NCBI GenBank assembly: GCA_014529385.2
Contig: CM043971.1
Location: 96,314,382 to 96,378,381 of the forward strand
Origin: Adiantum capillus-veneris
Taxonomy: Eukaryota; Streptophyta; Polypodiopsida; Polypodiales; Pteridaceae
DNA length: 64,000 nt
Direction of reading: 5' to 3'
Positions 1 through 11,371 of the stretch are shown piece after piece. The notes under the pieces were generated by a model. It saw nothing but the letters and a program-made list of their open reading frames with translations. It did no database searches and had not been told where the DNA came from. Numbering within the stretch: position 1 is the stretch's first letter; the number at the start of each line of letters is the position of its first letter. The position numbers and the translations under genes were made by a program.

Positions 1-899
<899 letters not shown>

Positions 900-1312
900 C
901 TCTCTACTTCCCTATCTCTCTAATGATCGAACGAGCGACTGGTCTAGGGAGATCTAGACGCCCACGACTGCGGAGGACTACACAACATCGACAGAGGCTG
1001 CATCAGAGGATCTAGCTAGGTCACTTTGGCTCGACATGCACAACGTCCGGTCAGAGTACTGACCATGGAGGAGATCTACCTATCCCAACTAGCTCGTTTA
1101 GCCGTTTAGTCCACACCCAGCAGTTTAGGATTCCATAATATTTTATTTTGTCATCTTCTTACTCTGACTTTGTATCAGATCCATCACATTGTAACTTTCT
1201 TGCCTCATGTCTCATAGGTCACTTTGACCTTTCGAAGACGTTAATATAACATTTCATTTCATTTCTCTCTTTAATTTTTTTTTCTTTAGTTTTAATTTCC
1301 TAAGCATACATT

Positions 1313-1314
<2 letters not shown>

Positions 1315-1351
<37 letters not shown>

Positions 1352-1376
1352 ATTACCTACACACACACACACACAC

Positions 1377-1428
<52 letters not shown>

Positions 1429-1446
1429 TACACACACACACACACC

Positions 1447-1524
<78 letters not shown>

Positions 1525-1547
1525 TATACACACACACACACACACAC

Positions 1548-1585
<38 letters not shown>

Positions 1586-1617
1586 CACACACACACACAC
1601 ACGATGTAGAGGTAGAG

Positions 1618-1650
<33 letters not shown>
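1315..1650. repeat. Alternating (CT)n and (CA)n microsatellite block
   Basis: CT runs at about 1316-1349, 1378-1425, 1448-1521 and 1551-1581 alternate with CA runs at about 1360-1377, 1430-1445, 1527-1548 and 1584-1602, and a GA run ends the block at 1619-1649. The short link TTTCCTA recurs between CT and CA runs. This points to duplication of a (CT)n-TTTCCTA-(CA)n unit rather than independent slippage at five sites. Confidence 0.97.
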
Positions 1651-1653
<3 letters not shown>

Positions 1654-1740
1654 TGGGGAGGGTGGAGATGGACATATTTCGGCCAAGACCTGAGCAGGCG
1701 AAAATGGCCCCTGCGTGCGAGTTTCTCTTTTTCCCCCCAA

Positions 1741-1900
1741 TTTTTTTGGCATCGATATACGCGTCGCAAATAAATCCTTTCCACACGTATATCGACGCAC
1801 ATTGCGACGCGTATAGCGAAGCCCGCTAATGTCATCGATATACACGTGGAAAGGCATGGCCGTCGATATAGGCGCGTCGATATCTTCATTTAGTGTAGTG
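1741..1900. mobile_element. Possible CACTA-type DNA transposon terminus
   Basis: The segment carries many copies, in both orientations, of a motif close to CGTCGATATACGCGTCG. One clear inverted pair reads CCTTTCCACACGTATATCGA near 1777 and its near-complement near 1834-1856. The block ends in TTTAGTG at 1889-1895, the complement of the CACTA terminus. Clustered short subterminal repeats next to a CACTA end are typical of that superfamily. No transposase or second terminus is visible, so this is a fragment at best; an unrelated satellite is the alternative. Confidence 0.4.
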
Positions 1901-1912
1901 GAGCCGATCATT

Positions 1913-2409
1913 GATCAAGTTGTTGAGGGGGTAATTAGAAGAATAAACCAAGGCTACATCTAGAACCCAATTGTACGACATCCTCAATTGAGGATATGCA
2001 ATACTTGTAAAGAGGATCATCCCACTCCATGGTATAGCACTCAGCCAAAGCCACAATGTGTGCTAGGGCAACAACCACCTCTTCTCAATGATAGTAGAGT
2101 GATAGTAAACTACGCTCAACCAAAGTATGTTCCACAACCCATGAGAAATGAGTACTCCTTGGATACGAATACGCTCATGTTCATAGCGAATCAAAGAACA
2201 TTCTTGCCAGGCGAGAACAACCATTGGCTGTATCATCAGCTATGAAACACGAAGGTCCATGCTATGAGTGTGGAGGTGATCATTGGGCACGAAGTTGTCC
2301 AAACAAGGGTCTACTAATTGAATTATTTGTATTTTGTGAATGTTGTGGGATAGAACATCTATGCCAACACTGTGCTAAAATCCAGACTACAAAGGAAAAG
2401 CAGCAATGA
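1913..2409 (+). pseudogene. Gag nucleocapsid relic with three CX2CX3HX4C zinc knuckles
   Basis: Two overlapping plus frames (1988-2245 and 2224-2409) together encode three evenly built zinc-knuckle motifs. CNTCKEDHPTPWY has its last Cys replaced by Tyr. CYECGGDHWARSC and CECCGIEHLCQHC are complete. All share the CX2CX3HX4C spacing, one residue shorter than the classic CX2CX4HX4C knuckle and common in plant gypsy Gag proteins. Such knuckles bind genomic RNA during packaging. An in-frame stop upstream and a frameshift between knuckles 1 and 2 show the gene is dead. Confidence 0.75.
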
Positions 2410-3834
2410 ATGTTGTAGGCGTGATGCCTTCTTCAAGCGGATCCGAGGTAGAACCCTCCATTCCTTTAAACATGATGACTCAAGCTCAAGCTCAAGAAGC
2501 TGCCAAAAACGCAATCGTTGAGGAGGAAGCCACATTGCCTCTTCAAATAGAGATCGAAAACTTATCGATGAGAGAAAATCCAAAAGGGATAAAATGAAAG
2601 AGAAGAGGCTACATGAGAAAGCTGCTTTGGAAACTAAATTGAATCAAACAAGAGAGCAACATAGACTAGAGTAAGAATGGAATAAAAACGCAAAGGGACC
2701 TAAAGAGTCAAAGACTAACTCGAGAGGTTCAGTCTTGGTCAACAAAGTCTTTGAACCTTTGGATGCAATCTTGAAAGCTTATGATGCTACGTTAAAGACC
2801 AACCAAACCCAAGAGGATAGATGGCTAACGTACCCTCACACGGGGTATGAAAAAGAGAGGTTGCAAACGTGCAAGGAGCTGATCCAGAAGGCCCAATCTC
2901 TTATGGAACCAATTCCAGATGCTCCAAAAATGGAGGTGCTAATCCATGAAAAAATCGAGGAATTGGAAAGTCGTGGTATTGTAAACAAAGAGGAAGAGCC
3001 AACAGTTGAGGCACCTTTAGATACAAGGGAAGTTGCCAATACCATAGATGGGGTGGGCTCACAAACAGTGATGCCAATTCTTGAAGTGGAAGAACAATGG
3101 CCACAGGATCTGTGGGAGGATATTCGAAAGAGAAAAGATGGTAGTGCTACTTTACAGTCATCACCTATCCCTGAGATAAACATGGATCACGAATTTTTCC
3201 CAAGAGATAGAAGATCTTTATATGGGGATGCCGGGTCTATCGCATCTGAAAAGAGTAAACCACGCTCTCTACAGACTTTTCCATCTTTCATAGGAGAACT
3301 CAAAAAAAAATCGGAGGTTAAAATGATACCTTCTCAGACCAAAAATGATGGATACCAAGAGCTTGCATGAATTGATATCTTCTCCTATACAATGCACACT
3401 TTATCTCTCAGAGTTGCTAAAAATTAGACCGCATCTATGGGGCCAAATGGGCAAAAACCTGGAAAACATGGGGTTGAAAATCCCTTCACATGACCAACTT
3501 GCGGACCAAAACATGGATGACACCTTGCCTAAGAAGCCACAGAGGAAGCCAATACCAGCAAATAAGGTGGGTGACTAATGTGAAGGTGAAGAAGGAAACA
3601 CCACATTACCACTTCAAGTTGAGTACTGGGGAGTACAAGGATACTTTCCACATAATCGACTCCCATCACATCAAAGAGAGTCTGATCCTGACAGAAAGCT
3701 GGAGGAATAGCTTCTTTCAACCACAAGGAAAAATTCAGCAAGCAAGCTATCCAAAACAACAACCATATGTAGCTCACACAGCGCTTCAACATTGGTGGCC
3801 TGTTGTAGACAACTCAAGTTACAATGGACAATAA
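2406..3834 (+). pseudogene. Gag-adjacent coding relic, several frames
   Basis: The frames at 2406-2597, 2587-3370 (one internal stop), 3345-3578 and 3490-3834 follow the zinc knuckles in order. The 2587-2735 part is charged and coiled-coil-like (Glu/Lys/Leu rich). The 3345 frame contains LHELISSPIQCTLYLSELL, which resembles the segment before the aspartyl protease in plant gypsy polyproteins. No DTG/DSG catalytic motif is visible. I cannot assign the remainder. At least three frame changes make it non-functional. Confidence 0.5.
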
Positions 3835-3984
3835 AAGCAAATCAATCATAAATTCCACGCCACAAAGAGGATTGGTTCTATAAACTCAAAAACATTAAAA
3901 TCCTTCTTCATGGTGGCCAAGACGGGCAACAAAGCGAAGACTGTGCAACGAGTTGAAAAGTTGTCCCGATAATCAAAGATCAAG

Positions 3985-4396
3985 TCATGTATCAACAACA
4001 TGGCAGATATGAATCACTCAAGGAAGGGGGGAGTGTCATCCACGCCAAAGCTCTTCTGAAGCTAAAGACCAACCTTGAAGACAAAGATTCAACGATCAAT
4101 GGAAAGACGATGAATGTCATACAAAGACAACAGAGAAACAATGATAACTAAATAGCAAAAAAACTCCCAACAACAAAACATAAGGAGTTCCATACTGCTC
4201 AAGTTAATGATAAAGACAGAAGCATCAAAAGAACTCTTCACGACAGATATGAACCACTCAAGGAAGGGGGGAGCGTCATCAATGACAAAGCACTTCCGAA
4301 GCTGAAGGCCAACCTTGAAGACAAAGCTGAAGAAAACCCTATGACAAGACTGCACAAGGTCGTGTCAAGGGACGACACGAATTAGGAAGGGGGGAA
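3985..4396 (+). repeat. Triplicated polypurine-tract segment
   Basis: AAGGAAGGGGGGAG occurs near 4019-4032 and 4259-4272, each preceded by CAGATATGAAYCACTC and followed by GTCATC and a homologous CAACCTTGAAGACAAAG stretch, so about 100 bp is directly repeated about 240 bp apart. A third tract (4384-4396) directly precedes the LTR and is the functional-position PPT, the primer for plus-strand DNA synthesis. The two inner copies are spare PPT-like tracts. Confidence 0.8.
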
Positions 4397-5107
4397 TGTT
4401 TGAGGACAGATCAAACGGGCATTCACCTGGCCGGACACGTAGCCGGATACCACATTTGTACTCTATTAATTGCCCGAGCTAGTGTAGTGATACTCTATGT
4501 GAATCCTAATTCTAGAGTAGCAGGTCAAGTCCCTGAGTTGTAATGATGTCATGATAATTGTAAAGGTCTTGTGAGCCGGCCATTGGCCATTTAGAATGTC
4601 CTAGGTATAAATTTCAATAACCTTAAAGTAAAAGTAGGCTGATCTTTAGAAGAAGAAAGGAGCTCTACTGTACGTACGCTCAAGCTACGAGATGCTCCAA
4701 CTTGTAATCATCGTAGCTAATGATTGGGTAACCAGTTTTCAATTCCAAAACTTGCATTGTGTTCCTGTCTCTTTGATCTTTCAATTAAGTGTAAGCATTA
4801 TCATTGTCAGTTTTGTTATGGTTCGCGACTACGCGCTAATGAGCCTAATCATCAAATTTGAGTGCCTAAATCATTGTTTTTAGTCATTTTGACCATAGGA
4901 GAGTGTTCCTAGACCATACTGCGACCTTTCAAGAATGATCTGTTACAATTTTCAGGACCTTTTTCATGATGGATCGTGATTTTGGTACCTTGTCGGATTG
5001 CAACCATAGTTGCTAGGATAGTGCCCCTAGGTGTCCTATACCTCCTCCTAAAGTTTTGTTGCATTTGGAGTCCATTCGAGTGCCGAAATAATGTGATGAC
5101 CTAGAGC
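4397..5107 (+). mobile_element. 3' LTR of family A element, truncated
   Basis: It starts with TGTTTGAGGACAG directly after the PPT and matches the reverse complement of 24114-25015 over most of its length, with scattered substitutions and indels. A TATA-like GGTATAAA lies near 4607-4614. Similarity stops around 5105, where about 190 bp of the 902-bp LTR is missing and a different LTR-like end (TGTTGACGGG) begins. Confidence 0.85.
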
Positions 5108-5320
5108 TGTTGACGGGAGCAAAGCGAACCCCGAACCCCGACGGCCTCTAAAACACCGGGGACCGAATGGTGCGCCTCGAGCTTGTCATGGTAAAGCAAA
5201 CAGGGGGCACCACCTAGCTTCAGCGGCTAGGACGCAAACAACACACCACCATAACAAAGTTTTCATCCAAGAGAGATGGATGCTTGGGAGCAATGATGAA
5301 GAGGAAAGGGAATGAGATCA

Positions 5321-5373
<53 letters not shown>

Positions 5374-6535
5374 GGGAGGGGGTATAGCGGCTTAGTACTC
5401 AGGCCCCACAAAAGGATGGCGAATCCGCACACCCTTCACACATACACAAGCTCACTCCAAACACAAGACTAGGTGGCGATTCCGCACACCTCACATGGGC
5501 AAAACATTGCAAGAAAACATACTCACAAAACCTCAAGCTTTATTTAGAGAATAAGGCGATGAAATGGGGAGCATAGAGTAGGGGAATGAGAAGGGAGAGC
5601 GTGGTAGAGCACATGGCGGATAGGTGGGAGTTGATGGCGAAGACTCGCACGAGGGTTACGGCCATCATCCTTCATTTAGTTTCCCTTCATCTTCCATAGC
5701 CCAAGGGTGTAGAGGTCATGCTTAAAACGAGCATGGTGATTGCGGTGATGGTGATGGTGTGGGTGTGTGTGTGTGCACTAGGCACACACAATGCATAGTG
5801 TACTCTTTGGTGATGGTGTGTGTCCTTAGTGTGATGGTGACCCCTCTTTATATAGGGGAGGAGGGGGGAGAAATTCTAGAATTTAGAAATGAAGAAATCA
5901 TTATCTACATAGGCCATGTGACTGTGGGCCCCACTTGTCTGGCTGTGTGTATATGTGCCAGAACAGTAGTCTCATGAGAGAGAGACTAAGAGAGAGAGAG
6001 AGATGGGTTGATGAAAAAAAGTGAGAGGTGACATGGAGAATAAAGTAATTACAAGAGGGGAGAGACGGGAGTGTGTTCAGAGGTAAATCTGTGTGCAGAT
6101 CTGTGTGAACACAAGAAAAATCAGGTAACCACCGGGTGGGGATGGGTCTGTGGGCACCTTTTTCAGTGAAACTGAGGGTGTGTGAGTGTGGGGGAGGTTA
6201 TTTAGCTACAAGACAAGAGACATGGCGCCCTTTAGAGAGAGGGGGGGGGGTATTTGGGTAATGGGATATGATAGGAGAGAGAAAGAGGGGGTGGGGTATA
6301 CTATTTTGGAAGATAGGGTAAGTTGCATGCGAGTTAGGGTGCATTATTGGTGAGTTATAATGCATTATTGGTGAGAGGTGGGGTAGCTTGAGGGGAGAGA
6401 GAAAGGAGAAAGGACAAGGGGAAGAGAGAGGGGATGGGCTACCCCGCAGGCATGAGGTGGCCTATTTTACCTTTCTTATATATTTACATAATCATAATTT
6501 ATTTTTTTTCTTACTTTTTCCAATGCCTTTTATCA
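5108..6535 (-). mobile_element. Putative 3' LTR of the minus-strand gypsy element at 6.5-8.6 kb
   Basis: On the minus strand the segment begins TGATAAAAGGCATT immediately after a purine tract (6536-6548) and ends CCCGTCAACA, giving TG...CA ends and a length of about 1.43 kb. A TATA-box-like CCTATATAAAG lies on the minus strand near 5848-5858. It contains (GA)n at about 5322-5371 and a G-run near 6240-6251. No second copy is in the window, so the boundaries rest on TG/CA, PPT and TATA only. Confidence 0.5.
5321..5371. repeat. (GA)n microsatellite
   Basis: An uninterrupted GA dinucleotide run of about 50 bp lies inside the putative LTR. Shorter GA-rich stretches recur at 5970-6002 and 6225-6290. 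Confidence 0.95.
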
Positions 6536-6548
6536 CTCCCTCCCTAAG
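6536..6548 (-). other. Polypurine tract of minus-strand gypsy element
   Basis: The minus strand reads CTTAGGGAGGGAG directly before TGATAAAAGG. Its position between the integrase stop (6675) and a TG-initiated LTR fits a plus-strand primer. Confidence 0.5.
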
Positions 6549-6674
6549 AGGGGGTTTTCATGGGGTGGGGACGAGAGAAGAGGGGTATGGGAGCTTGTCT
6601 TGTGAAAAGCCCCCATCATTAGCCCTCCCCTTTTGGCTAGAGGCAATCATGTCTCTAGCTCATCTGTTTGATCA

Positions 6675-7688
6675 TTATCGTCGGAGGTGGCGGCTGATGT
6701 GTGTCCTCATCTGGAATGTCAATTGGTGGAGCCTGGTCAAATCGAAAAAATAAGGTTTAAGTCGCCAACCATTTACCCTGGTTTTATGAAGTTTTCCATC
6801 AGCCTCCATAAGCTGGTAGCTTCCATTGGCATACTTTTTCCTGATGATGAAAGGGCCATCCCATCGGAGCAGGAGTTTCTTATCGTTGTGCGTGTCGAAG
6901 CGATTGTCGTAGCGGAGCACCAACATTCCTTTCTTCAATTATTTTTTCTGGAGATGCTCGTTAAAGCTAAGCCGTCTATGCTCTGCTTGTGCTGCATAAT
7001 AATTTATTGCTTCTTCTCTGTCCAGCTGCAGTCTTTCCAAGTTGATGATGTGATCTCTCAAATGCATGTTGGGTTGTTGAAGTTGGCTTGCCATTACTCT
7101 GAGACTTTGTAGTTGCACTTCAATGGGCAAGATTGCTTCCTTACCAAATACTAGATGATACGGTGTGAATCCCAAGGATGTACGAAATGAAGTTCTATAG
7201 GCCCATAAAGCTGGTAGTAGATACTTATCCCAGTCTCCGGGATGATTGTTTACGTGCTTGGTAATAATTTTAGAAACCATTCCATTTACCTTTTCAACTA
7301 GGCCATTACATTGAGGGTAATATGGTGAAGAGTGCCTCCTTGTAATGCCTAGTTTTTGCATTAATTCTCCTACCAAGTCTACTCTGAAACCTGGCCCTCT
7401 ATCAGAGATGATCTCTAGCGGTGTGCCAAACCTACAGCATATGTGCTCGTAGATAAATTTAGCTACCTCTACCGCTGTGATTCTAGTGGTGGCTGTAGCC
7501 TCTGCCCATCTAGTCATGTAGTCGACCCCCATGATAATGTAGAATTTTCCTGAGTTGGCCCTAGGTAATGGCCCAATGGCATCGATACCCCATTTTTTAA
7601 ATGGGCCATATGAGAGAATAGGTGTCTGTGGTTCAGGCATAAGTGACCTAGTGCCGGCCTTTTGACACAACTTACCGTTTTGCACCAA
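6675..7688 (-). pseudogene. Ty3/gypsy integrase, catalytic core and C-terminal domain
   Basis: The minus-strand frame 7688-6939 carries the integrase core. The first catalytic Asp is in GVDYMTRWAEA, the second in ISDRGPGF, and the Glu in NGLVEKVNG, so the DDE triad is complete. After one in-frame stop the same frame resumes (6938-6675) with the GPY/F-type C-terminal domain (LLLRWDGPF, NGWRLKPYF). Integrase inserts retroelement cDNA into chromosomes. The stop and the frameshift at the N-terminal side make this copy inactive. It ends about 130 bp before a PPT and LTR. Confidence 0.9.
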
Positions 7689-8263
7689 TGGTGTACATCA
7701 CGGTTGAGGCTAGGCCATATGAAGCCTGCCTGCAAGATTTTCCTACTTGTTATGTCTAGGGCAAAGTGACCACCACAAACCCCGTCGTGACAGCTAGCAA
7801 TTAATCCCGTGATTTCGTGAGAGAGAGGGACCTTCCTGAGTATTTGGTCCTTACCCTTACAGTACAAACCATCATTGATGAGTCGATACCTTGTGGCCTT
7901 CCGCGTCAGCCATTGCTTCTGTCCCTTTGTTAAATCTGATGGGCATTCCCCTGTTTCCAAAAAATGCATGATGTCAGGCAAGGCATCACTGCCTTGAAAT
8001 AGAGGGAGCTTTAGTTTTATTGCTCGAACCACCACATCCTGTAGTCTTTCACTTGCTAGGGCATCTGCTTCTTGGTTTTGAGCCCTTGGGATATGGTGTA
8101 TTTGAACTTCTTCAAATTTTTCCAACAAGGTTTTTACACCACTTAAGTGAGTCCTTAAACTAGGATTCTTGCATGTCCATGCTCCATTTACTTGCCTTAC
8201 CAGAAGTAGAGCATCCCCAAATATAATATATCCGGTTCTTCGTTCTCTGATTCTTCTCCCCAC
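7514..8263 (-). pseudogene. Ty3/gypsy RNase H C-terminus and integrase H2C2 finger
   Basis: The minus frame starts in the last third of RNase H (GDALLLVRQVNG, then HIPRAQNQEADALA, the usual end of the domain). It continues through the linker to the H2C2 zinc finger of integrase (CHDGVCGGHFALD, FIWPSLNRDVHHWCKT). The second CxxC pair is lost through a frameshift near 7690, after which the core continues in the neighbouring frame. The reverse transcriptase that should precede it is absent. Confidence 0.85.
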
Positions 8264-8620
8264 CTATCACTCAAATAATCCTCTACGCCATCCAAATCTT
8301 CCACAGTATCATCTGAATCCTCACCTATAGAAACTCGGTGCATCCCACTATAAACCAAACTTCCCTACAATTCTGAACTCTGACCATCTCGCCCATAAAA
8401 CTGCCGGAACCGCCTAGGAACTGACCTTGTCCAATATGGGAATGTATCCTCTTCTGCTTCCTCCAGAGTGCAGCCAACCACCCATACTAACTCGCACTAT
8501 TCTGAATGTCTTCCCTCCATTCAACTAAACCTTTTAACACTTCAGCACTCGCTCCTACAAGAGAAACTTGAATTCGTCCATGCTACATCACACCTACACC
8601 GTGATCGCCAAGTGTTATAG
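8264..8620 (-). pseudogene. Degraded gypsy coding remnant upstream of RNase H
   Basis: Minus-strand translation gives scattered polyprotein-like stretches, including an acidic run (EDSDDTVEDLDGVEDYLSD) that leads towards the RNase H frame. There are several frame changes and no diagnostic catalytic motif. I infer it belongs to the same element by position only. Confidence 0.35.
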
Positions 8621-9478
8621 GCATAGACATTCAGAACAGACAAACATAAGAATCAAAATGGAACTGGAACTGGAACAGAACACAGAAACTGAAAACAGAC
8701 TAATTCCACCATAACTTCTGCCTTCACATTCCCGAAAATACACTGATCGACAATTATCTAAATCGAGAATACTAATGGGCAACGCCTTTTCCAAAGAACA
8801 CCCCTTGGAATCCCAAAAGTACAAAAGTTGATATTCCAAATTCCACTAAGGTGAAACATCCAAAATTCTCTCAGCGTAACAATTAGGGTCTTAAAACTAG
8901 GATCACCAAAGGGAAAAAACCCGGTGGGAAAAAAGTGCCTTTGGTATACGCTCTTATTGAAGTTGAACATTTGGACTTGAAGGACCTGTCATGCAAGGTG
9001 AGTGCTTGGGAGAAACAAAGGAAGAGTACCTAATGCAAGTGCCAATTATGGAACACTTTATATGCACATGAGATATTTATCAAACAAAAGCATGTAGTGT
9101 AAGAGATGGAGTTGATGGGTGCTTCAAGGAACAAATGTAGCACATGTGACATCAAAGGATGTCCCAATAGCTTGCACGTTTCTGAGAAGGGTTTTCGATG
9201 TAGAAGCTTCTCCACTCATACCTCACTGTGATGAGTGTGTGAGTGTCTTTTGGACTTCCTCCTTCACTTACCACTATACTACAATGATTTCGTCTGTTAT
9301 GCTCACCTATACCAGCATGAGCGACACAACGTAATTATGCTCAACTCTTCCAGCTTGAGCAGTACCTAGAATAGGTAGGACGCTTAGACGACAGAGAATA
9401 TTACATGAAGGTTTGGAACTAGCACCTCGCTCATTTAGTGGCTTAGTTGCCCGACTCTGACTTTTATGCCATGTATAT
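8621..9478. other. Non-coding, nothing recognised
   Basis: No frame on either strand resembles a known family. No terminal repeats, tRNA or microsatellite are evident. It separates two minus-strand gypsy relics that need not belong to the same insertion. Confidence 0.5.
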
Positions 9479-10430
9479 TTAATGGAGACTTGGACTTACC
9501 TGTTCAAGGCCAGAAACACAATTCCATAAGTTTTGGAAATTTAGGCCTTTTCCATTGTGTTGGTCTTTGGATGCCACCATTTTGTTGAGTAGGTTGGCAT
9601 ATGTTGAATCCTCTTGACTTGCTTGTTGTATGTTGTCACTACTTTGTGAAGCAATTTCTTCAGCTCTTGTAGGGTTTGATGTAGCCTTTGCATTAATTTC
9701 CATGAGAAGTGGTTGTTGAGATGTGTGGGTTCTCCGTGATTGAGTTTCCACAAGCGATTTTGGAACCCACCTTGTCTTTCGTGCATGTGTGACCATCTTT
9801 TGCATTTTCTTCTTTTGCTTGATGACTTGATGGACACTAGGCTTTGGTATCGAGACGTGATGATTTTTGTTGTAAAAGTCCTCATTTTGTAGTTGATGAC
9901 GAGGTATCTGTAGATTGCAGCAGCCTTGGTTGCAATTGGCCTCTGTTGGCTTTTGTTTGTCATTGCTTACCTTTGGATAGAAGATTGTGCTGCATGATTC
10001 CTCTTGGGTGTTCGAGATTGAGCTACAACTTCTGGTAACCATATATGAGTGTTACCTTCATAAAATCCTTGTGCTTCAAGTAGCTTGACTAGAATCATCC
10101 ATTGCTTCACCTGTTTGTGTTGTGTAGCTTGGGTAGCTTGTTTGAGGTTTGACTTCGGCACCCATAGTTGTCGTGTTGCCCGCTTGGAAGGTCTTTTCGT
10201 TTTCCTTCTGTTGTTGTTCTTTAACTTGCGTGAGTTGTTTTATTCCGTTGATAGCTTGGCTCGCTCCTTGTAGATCTTATTTCTTGAGGTGAGTACATCC
10301 AGGCTGTTACTTTAGGCTTTTTGGCCCAAACATTAGCGTTTCCTTGGAAGTATCCCTGAGCAGTATGTATTGTTTAAAGCGAAGCAAAGCTTCCTTCACT
10401 CTTTCGTTCTTTTTCTATTTGAAAGCGTAG
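9479..10430 (-). pseudogene. WxPK-repeat coding relic after gag, family A
   Basis: Two minus frames (10161-9967 and 10042-9479) carry repeated short motifs: RQLWVPKSN, THIWLPE and TRWVPKSLVE. Near 10320 a decayed GYFQGNANVWAKKP appears. LVKLLEAQGFYEGN closely matches RLLEAQGYYEGN in the 14769-16292 ORF, so the two are homologous. Unlike that ORF, no retropepsin is seen here. It sits directly downstream of gag (10463-11063), which implies that protease, RT and integrase were lost or never present. Function is unknown. Confidence 0.6.
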
Positions 10431-10462
10431 ATTTGGGACAATGTGTTATGTTTGATTTCCCT

Positions 10463-11063
10463 TTATGTGAACTCCTCTACAAACTCTTGTAAGAGTTGTG
10501 CTATTTTTGGAAAATCATCTCTATTCAATGGCTGGAACCAAGTCAAGGTTGTTCCTTCCAATTTGAATCCAAATCCCTCATACTGAGTATGGAAATCTGC
10601 AATCTGTTCAACTCTCAACACTTGTTTGAAGAGTAATACATGAGCATATGGATCCTTCGAACCATCGTATTTTGTCTTGACACATTGCGCCACTTGATAT
10701 GGTCTTAATCGTTGTGGTCTAGTCACTAATCTAACCAATTCATGGTCTCTTGGAAAGACATCTCTCGTTCTGTGATCTTATCTTGGAGAAAATCCCGGCA
10801 GAATCCTCTCATATATGTGCTCTAGTATCGTTATGGCTGAAAGTAAGTAGAGATTAGAGCACCCTTGTACGTGTACCATTCTAAGTCAGTTGGATCGACA
10901 AGTTTGTACTCTCTTCCATACTTGTCTACCATCAAAACTTGCACTCCATTGGCATCTAAATATGTGAATGCATAGAGATTCTTATGGGTGGTCAAGTCTC
11001 TACAATTGGGCTCTACACACGTGTAGAAGAGTATGGATCCCCGTTTGTGAATCTATATAAGCC
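10463..11063 (-). pseudogene. Ty3/gypsy gag, family A, downstream half
   Basis: The minus frame 10738-10463 encodes a capsid-like block (DPYAHVLLFKQVLRVEQIAD, FKLEGTTLTWFQPLN) typical of plant retrotransposon Gag. Upstream (about 11020-10850) lies NLYAFTYLDANGVQVLMVD. It is the continuation of the gag N-terminus at 20976-21153, from which it is separated by the copia insertion (TSD CTCAT at 11064-11068). A comparable gag lies at 53216-53785. Confidence 0.75.
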
Positions 11064-11068
11064 CTCAT
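11064..11068. repeat. Target-site duplication CTCAT, left copy (copia)
   Basis: CTCAT flanks the copia element here and at 20971-20975. A 5-bp duplication is normal for LTR retrotransposon integration. Confidence 0.95.
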
Positions 11069-11296
11069 TGTTGGAATTAGGGTTGCACAGAAACACACAC
11101 AGCTTGGACAAGACGAAGGAAGCTCAAGGCACACAATAGAGAGTGTGTTACTTAGTGTGCAATGGAAAGATAAGTAGCCCTAGAGTGATGGGCGTATATA
11201 CAATGCTCGGGGGAAAGAATTTCCTAAAGAGGGAAAAAAATGCCCCGGTGGTCCTAGTGTGTTCACACACATCACTACCACATGTATATGGTAACA
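11069..11296 (-). mobile_element. 3' LTR of copia element
   Basis: This 228-bp LTR matches 20744-20970. Plus-strand ends are TGTTGGAATT and TATGGTAACA, giving TG/CA ends. It contains a TATATAC stretch near 11190-11200 that could be the TATA box. Confidence 0.95.
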
Positions 11297-11309
11297 AATC
11301 CCCCTTGGA
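11297..11309 (-). other. Copia polypurine tract
   Basis: The minus strand reads CCAAGGGGGATT directly upstream of the 3' LTR, the place of the plus-strand primer. Confidence 0.8.
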
Positions 11310-11371
11310 GTGATGCGGTGAATGAGAGCTGGCACATGAGTAAAGGGAAGTGCCATGCCCTGAGGACATGA

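Larger units (their letters stand above)
1901..5107 (+). mobile_element. Ty3/gypsy family A element, 3' part with truncated LTR
   Basis: Read on the plus strand, a zinc-knuckle gag-like coding relic is followed by non-coding sequence with three PPT-like tracts and then an LTR (4397-5107). The same LTR occurs on the minus strand at 24114-25015. No RT, RNase H or integrase is present between the gag-like part and the LTR, so this copy is internally deleted or is a non-autonomous derivative. The left end abuts the CACTA-like terminus. The right end is cut where another element's LTR begins. Confidence 0.75.

Noticed and set aside
5108-6535. Host gene in the GT/GA-rich region around 5.2-6.5 kb
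   Set aside because: Only short low-complexity frames; TG/CA ends, PPT and TATA fit an LTR better.
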